Shown here piece after piece: positions 7,335 to 13,504 of a DNA stretch of 20,104 bases. The notes under the pieces were generated by a model, which ran no database searches, had not been told where the DNA came from, and saw nothing but the letters and a program-made list of their open reading frames with translations. Within the stretch, counting starts at the first letter, position 1, and each line of letters starts with the position of its first letter. Position numbers and translations under genes: made by a program. This stretch comes from a bacterium (lineage in GTDB: Bacteria > Vulcanimicrobiota > Xenobia > Xenobiales > Xenobiaceae): contig JAFSXH010000198.1 of the NCBI GenBank assembly GCA_017444165.1, positions 1-20,104 of the forward strand, written 5' to 3'.

Positions 7335-7381
7335 AAAAGAAAATAAGCCGAGGAAATTTTTCAGATTCCCTGCGGCTTATT
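7335..7381 (-). terminator. Intrinsic terminator or attenuator between secY and adk
   Basis: AATAAGCCG (7373-7381) pairs perfectly with CGGCTTATT (7342-7350). Inside it AGGGAA (7366-7371) pairs with TTTCCT (7351-7356) with one G-U. This makes a 15-bp stem with a single bulge, followed by TTCTTTT. The adk Shine-Dalgarno site (AAGGAG) starts directly after the U-tract. Confidence 0.85.
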
Positions 7382-7398
7382 ACACAAAAATCTAAAAT

Positions 7399-8709
7399 TT
7401 ACTTCATGAATCCCTGATAATGGCGCAAGGTCAAACGAGCCTGGATCTGTTGCATAACATCCAAAGCTACACCCACAATAATCAGGAGAGATGTGGATCC
7501 TAAGAAGAATGTATTGACCTTAGTCAACTGCATTATGTACGTAGGGGCCACAGCCAAAACAGCCAGGAAGATAGCGGAGATAAAAGTTATTCTAGAAAAA
7601 ACTTTCTCCAGATACTCAGCGGTAGGACGACCAGGACGAATACCAGGTATAAAACCGCCAGACTTCTTTAAGTTGTCCGCTACATCATTGACATTAAAAG
7701 TAATGGCAGAATAGAAGTAAGTGAAGAATATTACCAAAGCGGCGTAACAGAGATTATAGATAACACCGCGCGGATTGAAGATGTGTTCCACATTAGCCGC
7801 TAGTGCCGCTATACTAGGATGAGTACCACCCCAAACAGCATTCAAAACTTGAGTGACAGTGTTGGGCATGTACATGATAGAAATAGCGAAGATGATAGAG
7901 ATTACACCCGCGTTATTGACACGAATAGGCAAATAACTCGACTGTCCACCATACATCCTATTACCTACTTGACGTCTGGGATACTGGATAGGGATTTTGC
8001 GCATTCCTAAATGAATAAAAACGATGCCCGCTACCAGAGCAACTAAGATCAAAGCGAAGATACTTAAAGAGACATAGTAAGCAGCACCTTGTACATTAGC
8101 GACCTGCAAACTGGTAACTAAATAATCGGGGAATCTCAAGACAATACCACCGAAGATGAGCATAGAGATACCATTGCCGATCCCCTTGTCGGTCATTAAC
8201 TCACCGAGCCACATCAAGAGCATAGTTCCCGTAACCATGGCTACTACAACCATGACGTAAAAACCCAAACCAGTCATAGTGAAAACACCAGAATTTCCAC
8301 CAGAGTAACGGGCTAAAGAGAAGGTCATGAATATAGCCTGCAAAGTAGCCAAGAATAAAGTCAGCAACCTAGTGTATCTGCCGATCTCCTTACGTCCCTG
8401 CTCTCCACCTTCTTTTTGCAACTCTTTGAGCTGAGGAATGACCACTGTCAAGAGTTGGATAATAATGGAGGCGTTGATGTAAGGTGTAATACCCATAGCC
8501 GCTACAGAGAAGTTATTCAAAGCACCACCAGTGAACATTCCCAAAAAGCGGAAGAGTTCACCCTTGGAGAGCAGAGCATTCCAAACGTCCTTATTTACGC
8601 CAGGCATACCGACGTGTACGATCAGGACAAAGATGGCTAAACCGATGAATACCCACATCAAGCGGTTGCGAATATCGTCTGATTTTAACACATCAACAGG
8701 ATTGGCCAC
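7399..8709 (-). CDS. secY: Protein translocase channel subunit SecY
   Basis: A 436-residue polytopic membrane protein forming the protein-conducting Sec channel with SecE and SecG. It has ten predicted membrane segments, starting with MWVFIGLAIFVLIVHVGMPG. The conserved plug and pore region GITPYINASIIIQLL and the cytosolic loop LLTLFLATLQAIFM follow it. A long cytoplasmic segment with IPIQYPRRQVG lies before the later helices, and FIPGIRPGRPTAEYLEKV marks the conserved loop near the C terminus. The start is GTG at 8709, three bases after the rplO stop, with GAGGA upstream. Placement after rplO is standard. A strong terminator directly follows it. Confidence 0.98.
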   Translation of the reverse strand: MANPVDVLKSDDIRNRLMWVFIGLAIFVLIVHVGMPGVNKDVWNALLSKGELFRFLGMFTGGALNNFSVAAMGITPYINASIIIQLLTVVIPQLKELQKEGGEQGRKEIGRYTRLLTLFLATLQAIFMTFSLARYSGGNSGVFTMTGLGFYVMVVVAMVTGTMLLMWLGELMTDKGIGNGISMLIFGGIVLRFPDYLVTSLQVANVQGAAYYVSLSIFALILVALVAGIVFIHLGMRKIPIQYPRRQVGNRMYGGQSSYLPIRVNNAGVISIIFAISIMYMPNTVTQVLNAVWGGTHPSIAALAANVEHIFNPRGVIYNLCYAALVIFFTYFYSAITFNVNDVADNLKKSGGFIPGIRPGRPTAEYLEKVFSRITFISAIFLAVLAVAPTYIMQLTKVNTFFLGSTSLLIIVGVALDVMQQIQARLTLRHYQGFMK

Positions 8710-8711
8710 TT

Positions 8712-9194
8712 TTAGATTTCCTCTACAGTTCCGCCAACCTCAGTGATAGCTTCCCTAGCCGAAGCTGTGAAAGCGTGAAGCTGAACGGTGAGCTTCTTAG
8801 TCAAAGTACCATTACCGAGAACCTTGATGGGGTTATTCAAATTGCGAACAATACCAGCGCGATGCAAGGATACGGGATCAACAGTATCGCCATCATTGAA
8901 AACTTCCAAAGCACCTAAAGATACTTCAGTAAACACTACGCGGAAAGGATTTTTGAAACCGCGATACTTAGGCAATCTGCGATACCAAGGAGTCTGACCA
9001 CCCTCAAAACCAGGAGCCTTGAGTCCGCCAGAACGTGAACCCTGACCATTAGAACCGCGACCAGCAGTCTTCACACTGCAACCGTGACCGCGACCGACGC
9101 GTTTACGGCGATGACGAGAACCAGGGTTAGGAGTAATATTGTTGGGATACATAGGTAAAGACCTATGAGGGCGAGCAGTCTTATCTGTAGACAT
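8712..9194 (-). CDS. rplO: 50S ribosomal protein L15
   Basis: A 160-residue L15, a late-assembling 23S-binding protein. Typical motifs are RHRRKRVGRGHGCSVKTAGR near the start (usually GRGxGSGxGKTAGRG; Cys is present here), the segment GFEGGQTPWYRRLPKYRGFK, and the C-terminal TKKLTVQLHAFTASAREAI. The chosen start is ATG 9194 (MSTDKTARPH), with AAGGAA about 10 bases before it. An in-frame ATG 21 bases upstream lacks a ribosome site, and an internal Met (MYPNNITPNPGS) would give a more usual N terminus, so the exact start is uncertain. rpmD, expected just upstream, is missing. Confidence 0.95.
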   Translation of the reverse strand: MSTDKTARPHRSLPMYPNNITPNPGSRHRRKRVGRGHGCSVKTAGRGSNGQGSRSGGLKAPGFEGGQTPWYRRLPKYRGFKNPFRVVFTEVSLGALEVFNDGDTVDPVSLHRAGIVRNLNNPIKVLGNGTLTKKLTVQLHAFTASAREAITEVGGTVEEI

Positions 9195-9221
9195 CTTTAC
9201 AATTTCCTTTTTCATTATTAT

Positions 9222-9263
9222 AAAAATTGCTCACCCGTGATAATGAATGAGCAATTTTACGGG
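9222..9263 (-). terminator. Terminator-like hairpin with competing upstream pairing, rpsE-rplO gap
   Basis: AAAATTGCTCA (9248-9258) pairs perfectly, 11 bp, with TGAGCAATTTT (9223-9233) over a 14-base loop and runs into T5 then ATAATAATG. CCCGT (9259-9263), abutting the first arm, can pair with ACGGG (9234-9238) in the loop, abutting the second arm. The two pairings look mutually exclusive, as in an antiterminator/terminator switch. Confidence 0.6.
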
Positions 9264-9277
9264 CGCAAAACTATAAA

Positions 9278-9299
9278 GAGTGGTTTAACAAAACCACTC
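9278..9299 (-). terminator. Perfect 9-bp hairpin just after rpsE
   Basis: GAGTGGTTT (9291-9299) pairs with AAACCACTC (9278-9286) around the tetraloop TGTT, followed by TTTATAGTTTT. The T-rich tail is interrupted, so this may be a moderate terminator or a 3'-end stabiliser for the rpsE mRNA. It sits where rpmD would normally begin. Confidence 0.6.
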
Positions 9300-9308
9300 A
9301 ACTTAGTT

Positions 9309-9881
9309 TTACTCGGCTTGGGCCTCTTCTGTATTCTGTACGCGGTGAGCAGCCTGCTCTATCTCAGCAGCAGCCTTGCTTCCGACTAACTCTACAACCT
9401 CTTTGCCACGGTTGCGAGCAACCTGACTGGCGTTAAAGAGACTGGACAAGCCCTTAATAGTAGAATAAACAATGTTAATCTTATTAGCCGAGCCTATAGA
9501 CTTGGTGATGATATTATCGATACCAGCACACTCTACAACGGCACGAACGGCAGAACCAGCAACAACTCCAGTACCAGGAGCAGCGGGTCTGAGTACTACA
9601 TGAGCAGCACCATAATAAGAATCAACAGCGTGAGGGATAGTAGTCCCCATCAAGGGAACACGGATGAGGTTCTTGCGGGCTTCTTCACCACCCTTGCGTA
9701 TAGCCTCAGTATTGTCGATAGCTTTACCGATACCAACACCTACACAACCCTGACCGTCACCTACAACTACCAAAGCGGCAAAACCAAAACGCTTACCACC
9801 TTTGACGACCTTTGAAACACGCTTAACTTGTACAACAACTTCCTTGAGGTCGAGCCCTGCGGGATCGATACGGTTCCTCAT
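9309..9881 (-). CDS. rpsE: 30S ribosomal protein S5
   Basis: A 190-residue S5, involved in decoding fidelity and mRNA unwinding at the entry channel. The N-terminal double-stranded-RNA-binding fold shows VVQVKRVSKVVKGGKRFGFA and VVGDGQGCVGVGIGKA (commonly GNGxGxVGxGxGKA), and the C-terminal domain contains LRPAAPGTGVVAGSAVRAV and AGIDNIITKSIGSANKINIV. A Glu/Ala-rich tail of about 20 residues extends past the usual end. ATG at 9881 has AGGAGG upstream and lies 21 bases after rplR. It is followed by two stem-loops instead of rpmD. Confidence 0.98.
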   Translation of the reverse strand: MRNRIDPAGLDLKEVVVQVKRVSKVVKGGKRFGFAALVVVGDGQGCVGVGIGKAIDNTEAIRKGGEEARKNLIRVPLMGTTIPHAVDSYYGAAHVVLRPAAPGTGVVAGSAVRAVVECAGIDNIITKSIGSANKINIVYSTIKGLSSLFNASQVARNRGKEVVELVGSKAAAEIEQAAHRVQNTEEAQAE

Positions 9882-9902
9882 ATTAATCCTCCTGAATGTA
9901 GC

Positions 9903-10259
9903 CTAGAACTCTAAGCCCTGTTCGCGAGCACCTTCTGCTAAGGCCTTAACGCGCCCATGGAACTGATAACCGCCACGATCAAAAACGACACAAGTTATTC
10001 CCTTTTCCTGGGCTCTCTTGGCGCAAAGCTGACCTACTAACTTAGCCATCTCAATGGGAGAGACTTCCTTATCGCGCAAAGCTTTCTCCAAAGAACTCGC
10101 TGCAACGAGAGTGTGACCTACTTGATCATCAATAACCTGAGCATAGATATGCTTGGCAGAACGGAAAACAGCTAAACGAGGTGAATCGGCAGTGCCGCTG
10201 ACTTTCTTGCGAATGCGAGCGTGACGATACTGACGAGAAGCATTACGAGAGACTTCCAT
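9903..10259 (-). CDS. rplR: 50S ribosomal protein L18
   Basis: A 118-residue L18, which binds 5S rRNA in the central protuberance together with L5. Signature segments are HARIRKKVSGTADSPRLAVFRS, HIYAQVIDDQVGHTLVAASS, and the end FDRGGYQFHGRVKALAEGAREQGLEF. Length is normal. The start is ATG at 10259, three bases after the rplF stop, and only a weak ribosome site is visible within the end of rplF, so it is probably translated by coupling. Confidence 0.98.
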   Translation of the reverse strand: MEVSRNASRQYRHARIRKKVSGTADSPRLAVFRSAKHIYAQVIDDQVGHTLVAASSLEKALRDKEVSPIEMAKLVGQLCAKRAQEKGITCVVFDRGGYQFHGRVKALAEGAREQGLEF

Positions 10260-10262
10260 AGT

Positions 10263-10823
10263 TTACTTACCAGTCTTTCCGGCTTTACCAGCCTTCATAT
10301 TGATAACTTCACCAACGTAGCGAATACCTTTACCTTTATAGGGTTCCGGAGCTCTGAGCTCGCGCAAATTGGCAGCTACTTGACCGACCTGCTGTTTGTT
10401 GGGACCACTCACGTGAATTCTGTTTATTTTGGCACGATTATCTACTTCAACAGCGAACTCGATGCCAGGGATGGGATCAACATTAATGGGATGAGAATAA
10501 CCCAACTTGAGAGTAAGTCCCTTACCGTTCATAGCGATGCTGTAACCTACACCGATCACATCTAAGGAAACCTTATAACCCTGGGTAACTCCAACAACCA
10601 TGTTGTTGATCAAAGTACGAGCCAAACCGTGCTGAGCTTTGCTCTCACGCTCATCATCGGGACGGGAGACCAAAATATGGCCACCTTCAACTCTAACTTC
10701 TAATTTATCACTAATCGACTCTGTGAGTTCTCCCTTAGGTCCTTTAACATGGACTTTACCAGGCTCTACAGAGACCTCTACACCCTTAGGAAGAGCAATG
10801 GGTGTTTTGCCAATTCTGGACAT
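10263..10823 (-). CDS. rplF: 50S ribosomal protein L6
   Basis: A 186-residue L6, located near the factor-binding site of the large subunit. It begins MSRIGKTPIALPKGVEVSV and carries the two-repeat L6 fold, with VTQGYKVSLDVIGVGYSI and the C-terminal RNA-binding loop RAPEPYKGKGIRYVGEVI. The start ATG at 10823 has AGGAGGAAT upstream; an in-frame extension of 18 residues was rejected. The tail GKAGKTGK is lysine-rich. The 47-base gap upstream contains a switchable pair of short hairpins next to the ribosome site. Confidence 0.98.
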   Translation of the reverse strand: MSRIGKTPIALPKGVEVSVEPGKVHVKGPKGELTESISDKLEVRVEGGHILVSRPDDERESKAQHGLARTLINNMVVGVTQGYKVSLDVIGVGYSIAMNGKGLTLKLGYSHPINVDPIPGIEFAVEVDNRAKINRIHVSGPNKQQVGQVAANLRELRAPEPYKGKGIRYVGEVINMKAGKAGKTGK

Positions 10824-10835
10824 TTTATTCCTCCT

Positions 10836-10864
10836 GCAGTACTCGCTGGGCACTGCCGTGCAGT
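10836..10864 (-). promoter_or_regulatory. Competing short hairpins before rplF
   Basis: ACTGC (10860-10864) pairs with GCAGT (10852-10856) over the loop ACG. The same GCAGT can instead pair with a second ACTGC (10836-10840) that directly abuts the AGGAGG ribosome site. TACTGCA occurs as a direct repeat. The stems are short (5 bp), so a switch is possible but unproven. Confidence 0.35.
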
Positions 10865-10870
10865 AATTTC

Positions 10871-11269
10871 CTACCAAACGTAGGCGAGAACTTCACCGCC
10901 GACTCCGAGTTTACGAGCCTGCTTGCCGGTAATGACACCTTTAGGGGTAGACATAACTACAGTGCCTAAACCGCCATAAATACGGGGAATCTCATTGGCT
11001 CCGACATAAACTCTCAAACCAGGACGGCTGATGCGCTTAATACCATTGATAACACTCTCATTATCGGGGCCGTATTTTAATTTGATATGGATGACGCCTT
11101 GAACACCAGTTGAGGCGACCTGATAACTTCCGATATAACCCTCGCGCAAGAGCACTTTGGCAATCTGCTCTTTGAGCTTGGAAGCCGGAATGTCCACCTG
11201 CTCGTGAACGGCTACATTAGCGTTCCGAATACGTGTGAGCATGTCGGCAATGGGATCTGTGGTGGGCAT
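10871..11269 (-). CDS. rpsH: 30S ribosomal protein S8
   Basis: A 132-residue S8, a primary 16S-binding protein of the central domain and the classical translational repressor of the spc operon in Escherichia coli. It starts MPTTDPIADMLTRIRNANVAVH and ends with VMSTPKGVITGKQARKLGVGGEVLAYVW, both diagnostic. The chosen ATG at 11269 has AGGAGG 7 bases upstream; the upstream in-frame start was rejected. The 75-base gap to rpsN holds a hairpin with an internal loop that could be an S8-type or other control element. Confidence 0.98.
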   Translation of the reverse strand: MPTTDPIADMLTRIRNANVAVHEQVDIPASKLKEQIAKVLLREGYIGSYQVASTGVQGVIHIKLKYGPDNESVINGIKRISRPGLRVYVGANEIPRIYGGLGTVVMSTPKGVITGKQARKLGVGGEVLAYVW

Positions 11270-11288
11270 TTCATTTCCTCCTAATAAA

Positions 11289-11318
11289 GCCAAATCCGGC
11301 AATCCCTCCGGAAGTGGC
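11289..11318 (-). promoter_or_regulatory. Hairpin with internal loop in rpsN-rpsH gap
   Basis: GCCA (11315-11318) pairs with TGGC (11289-11292). After a 2x2 internal loop, TCCGG (11308-11312) pairs with CCGGA (11295-11299) around an 8-base loop. It lies about 10 bases before the rpsH ribosome site. Candidate translational control element; no family assigned. Confidence 0.4.
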
Positions 11319-11344
11319 ACGCGCCATTATGCGCCGAAAAATCT

Positions 11345-11530
11345 TTACCAACTAGACTTAGTTACGCCAGGAATCTGACCTAAGTGAGCACGCTCTCTAA
11401 AGCAGATGCGGCAAAGTCCGAATTTACGAAAATAAGCGTGAGGGCGGCCACAAAGTTTGCAGCGATTGACCGCACGAACTTTGAACTTAGGGGTCCTTCT
11501 AGCCTTAACCTCTTGTGCTGTGGTAGCCAT
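11345..11530 (-). CDS. rpsN: 30S ribosomal protein S14, zinc form (type Z)
   Basis: A 61-residue S14. The four cysteines Cys24, Cys27, Cys40 and Cys43 (CKLCGRP...GLCRICF) make the zinc ribbon, and GQIPGVTKSSW is the standard end. This short form is typical of Bacillota, Actinobacteria and several other phyla, whereas many Proteobacteria carry a 100-residue zinc-free form. It belongs to the small-subunit head. ATG at 11530 has GGAGGAAG upstream. It lies in the normal place between rplE and rpsH. Confidence 0.98.
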   Translation of the reverse strand: MATTAQEVKARRTPKFKVRAVNRCKLCGRPHAYFRKFGLCRICFRERAHLGQIPGVTKSSW

Positions 11531-11551
11531 TAAACTTCCTCCAAATAATTA

Positions 11552-12169
11552 CTACTTAGCGAACGGACAACCGAGAGCACGCAACAGGGCATATCCCTCT
11601 TTGTCTGTCTTAGCGGTGGTCACTACACAAATATCCATACCACGCACTTTATCGACCTTATCATAATCAATTTCTGGGAAAATGATCTGCTCTTTGAGGC
11701 CGAAAGTGTAGTTGCCGCGACCGTCAAAAGACTTAGGGGAAATACCGCGGAAGTCTCTGATACGAGGGAGAACTACGTTGAAGACTTTCTCCAAAAAAGC
11801 CCACATAATGTCACCGCGAAGGGTAACTTTACAGCCAATCTTGGCTCCTTCACGAAGTTTGAAATTAGAAATGGACTTGCGAGCCTTAGTGATAACTGGA
11901 GCCTGACCAGTAATGGCACGCATATCAGAAACTGCACCTTCGAGTGACTTAGGATTCTGAATAGCTTCTCCCACACCCATATTGACAACGACCTTCACTA
12001 AACGAGGTACACACATGTCGTTGCAATTAAGCTCTTTTTTAAGGGCAGGGAAGATCTCCTCATTATAAGTCTTCTTGAGTCTAATATTAGCAACCGGTGG
12101 ACGACCACCAGGGGCAAATTCTTCCTTCTTCTTCTTGGGAGCAGAAGGGGTCTTTCCTTGCTTAGCCAC
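11552..12169 (-). CDS. rplE: 50S ribosomal protein L5
   Basis: A 205-residue L5, the 5S rRNA-binding protein of the central protuberance that contacts P-site tRNA. Seen are VPRLVKVVVNMGVGEAIQN, TGQAPVITKARKSISNFKLREG, and LPRIRDFRGISPKSFDGRGNYTFGL. It is about 25 residues longer than usual because of an N-terminal Lys/Pro-rich stretch (MAKQGKTPSAPKKKKEEFAP). The start is GTG at 12169, with a strong GGAGGAGGAG upstream, which supports the extension being translated. A hairpin ends directly at that ribosome site. Confidence 0.97.
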   Translation of the reverse strand: MAKQGKTPSAPKKKKEEFAPGGRPPVANIRLKKTYNEEIFPALKKELNCNDMCVPRLVKVVVNMGVGEAIQNPKSLEGAVSDMRAITGQAPVITKARKSISNFKLREGAKIGCKVTLRGDIMWAFLEKVFNVVLPRIRDFRGISPKSFDGRGNYTFGLKEQIIFPEIDYDKVDKVRGMDICVVTTAKTDKEGYALLRALGCPFAK

Positions 12170-12184
12170 TGAAATTCTCCTCCT

Positions 12185-12205
12185 CCGTGGATTTCCGACC
12201 CACGG
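12185..12205 (-). promoter_or_regulatory. Hairpin abutting the rplE ribosome site
   Basis: CCGTGG (12200-12205) pairs perfectly with CCACGG (12185-12190) around a 9-base loop. The 3' arm is followed without a gap by AGGAGGAG, the rplE Shine-Dalgarno site. Candidate translational control or mRNA-spacing element. Confidence 0.45.
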
Positions 12206-12228
12206 GGTAAATAGTTAGATTAAAATAT

Positions 12229-12543
12229 CTAAAACTGCTCGTGACACTTACGGCAAACGCGATGCTTGCTCTTATCAGCGTCTATTACAACAGAGGGACG
12301 GGTAGGTTTGCCACACTTGGGGCAAACTAACATCACATTACTGACATGAATGGGCATAGCCTTCTCTACAATACCACCCTGCGGGAAGCGAGGAGGACGA
12401 GCCTTCATGCAACGCTTAACAAGGTTCACGCCCTCAACGACAACTCTGTCCTTCTTGCGATCTACAGACAGAACCTTGCCGCGCTTTTTGGCGCACTTGC
12501 CACATAAGACGACAACCTCGTCATTTTTCTTAATATGAGCCAT
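12229..12543 (-). CDS. rplX: 50S ribosomal protein L24 with C-terminal zinc ribbon
   Basis: A 104-residue L24, an assembly-initiator protein bound near the exit tunnel. The KOW motif is visible (VVVLCGKCAKKRGKVLSVDR), though the usual G-K-D-K-G-K core reads GKCAKKRGKV. The C-terminal Cys74, Cys77, Cys97 and Cys100 (CPKCGKPTRP...VCRKCHEQF) form a probable zinc ribbon found in some L24 proteins. Cys14 and Cys17 add a further CxxC inside the KOW loop, which I do not recall as common. ATG at 12543 follows rplN by 18 bases. Confidence 0.97.
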   Translation of the reverse strand: MAHIKKNDEVVVLCGKCAKKRGKVLSVDRKKDRVVVEGVNLVKRCMKARPPRFPQGGIVEKAMPIHVSNVMLVCPKCGKPTRPSVVIDADKSKHRVCRKCHEQF

Positions 12544-12561
12544 GTGTAAACTCCTAAAAAC

Positions 12562-12930
12562 TTACAAAACCTCGGGGGCCAAAGAGACGATCTTCATAAA
12601 ATCGCGATCACGCAACTCACGGGCTACGGGCCCAAAGATACGAGTCCCACGGGGATTACGATCTTCTTTAATAACTACAGCGGCGTTCTCATCAAATCTG
12701 ATATAAGAGCCATCGGGACGACGGATAGGTTTCTTGACACGGACCACAACGGCCTTAACCACATCGCCCTTCTTTATGGCTGCTCCAGGCTGCGCCTGCT
12801 TAACGGTAGCAACGATAACATCGCCAACACTAGCGTAAGTCGTAGTAGAGCCACCGAGAACTCGGATGCAGAGGAGCTCACGTGCGCCAGAATTGTCGGC
12901 GACCTTGAGCCTAGTCTCCTGCTGGATCAT
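12562..12930 (-). CDS. rplN: 50S ribosomal protein L14
   Basis: A 122-residue L14, at the subunit interface where it forms bridges with 16S rRNA. It begins MIQQETRLKVADNSGARELLCIRVLGGS and ends RDFMKIVSLAPEVL; the motif RRPDGSYIRFDENAAVVI is fully conserved. Length is exact for the family. The start is ATG at 12930 with AAGGAG upstream. An 81-base gap with a structured GC-rich segment separates it from rpsQ, where other bacteria often begin the spc transcription unit. Confidence 0.98.
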   Translation of the reverse strand: MIQQETRLKVADNSGARELLCIRVLGGSTTTYASVGDVIVATVKQAQPGAAIKKGDVVKAVVVRVKKPIRRPDGSYIRFDENAAVVIKEDRNPRGTRIFGPVARELRDRDFMKIVSLAPEVL

Positions 12931-12953
12931 TTCATTACTCCTTCATTTCTTGC

Positions 12954-13015
12954 CGGCGTTTACCCCGTAGCCGGGCGTTCCGCCGTATCAGCAAAAAAAA
13001 TTAGTTAAATACTAA
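12954..13015 (-). promoter_or_regulatory. Structured gap rpsQ-rplN: weak AT hairpin with T8, then GC-rich stem
   Basis: TTAGT (13011-13015, overlapping the rpsQ stop codon) pairs with ACTAA (13001-13005) over five bases and is followed by eight T (12993-13000). Next, CGGCG (12981-12985) pairs with CGCCG (12954-12958), enclosing CCCG (12972-12975) with CGGG (12964-12967) and loop GCTA. The first stem is too weak for a confident terminator call; the second is a candidate control hairpin for rplN. Confidence 0.35.
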
Positions 13016-13272
13016 CGGGCTTTCTCGACGATCTCAACCAAACGCCAGCACTTCATCTTAGAATAGGGTCTAGTCTCTTGGATCTTGACGATGTCGCCCT
13101 TGCCGCACTCATTGTTCTCATCGTGAGCATGGAACTTCTTGCTCTTATGGATGAACTTCTTATAAATAGGGTGCGCAAATTGACGGGTTACTTTAACTAC
13201 GATAGTCTTATCACCGGCGCAACTGACAACTTCACCGATTCTAACCTTGCGGATTCCACGTTCTTCGCTCAT
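13012..13272 (-). CDS. rpsQ: 30S ribosomal protein S17
   Basis: An 86-residue S17 of OB fold, a primary 16S-binding assembly protein. Diagnostic segments are RKVRIGEVVSCAGDKTIVVKV, FAHPIYKKFIHKSKKFHAHDE, and IQETRPYSKMKCWRLVEIVEKA. The ATG at 13272 overlaps the rpmC stop codon by one base (TAATG), so translation is coupled. Length is typical. Its stop codon lies in the arm of a small AT-rich inverted repeat followed by a T8 run. Confidence 0.98.
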   Translation of the reverse strand: MSEERGIRKVRIGEVVSCAGDKTIVVKVTRQFAHPIYKKFIHKSKKFHAHDENNECGKGDIVKIQETRPYSKMKCWRLVEIVEKAR

Positions 13273-13502
13273 TACTTAATCCCCTTAGCCTGCCTAAACT
13301 CTTTAATTTCAAGCTCACGGATCACGCTATGAATTCTAGCAATCTGCTTTTTAACCAAACCAACACGCGAAGTATCCTGCAAATGACCCGTAGCTAATTG
13401 AAAGCGGAGGTTAAACAGTTCCTGCTTCGCATCAACTAAACGACTACGCAAAGCGTTCAAGTCGAGTCCAGCGAGCTCCTTACGTTCCTCTTTCAACTTC
13501 AT
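13272..13502 (-). CDS. rpmC: 50S ribosomal protein L29
   Basis: A 76-residue helical protein at the polypeptide exit, near the docking site for trigger factor and the signal recognition particle. The family pattern is clear: LDLNALRSRLVDAKQELFNL, RFQLATGHLQDTSRVGLVKK and the C-terminal QIARIHSVIRELE helix. It is about 10 residues longer than average because of its tail. ATG at 13502 is two bases after the rplP stop, and the stop overlaps the rpsQ start, so it is tightly coupled to both neighbours. Confidence 0.97.
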   Translation of the reverse strand: MKLKEERKELAGLDLNALRSRLVDAKQELFNLRFQLATGHLQDTSRVGLVKKQIARIHSVIRELEIKEFRQAKGIK

Positions 13503-13504
13503 AA

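Noticed and set aside
9215..9227. TATAAT sequence before rplO as a promoter -10 box
   Set aside because: No acceptable -35 lies 16-18 bases upstream, and initiation would fall at or inside the ribosome site; it is better explained as the tail of the hairpin U-tract.
10824..10877. N-terminal extension of rplF to an earlier in-frame start
   Set aside because: The strong AGGAGG is placed for ATG 10823, and MSRIGKTPI is the family N terminus; the extension crosses the rpsH stop region.
11270..11320. 17-residue N-terminal extension of rpsH
   Set aside because: It reads through the gap hairpin, while ATG 11269 has AGGAGG at 7 bases and gives the family N terminus.
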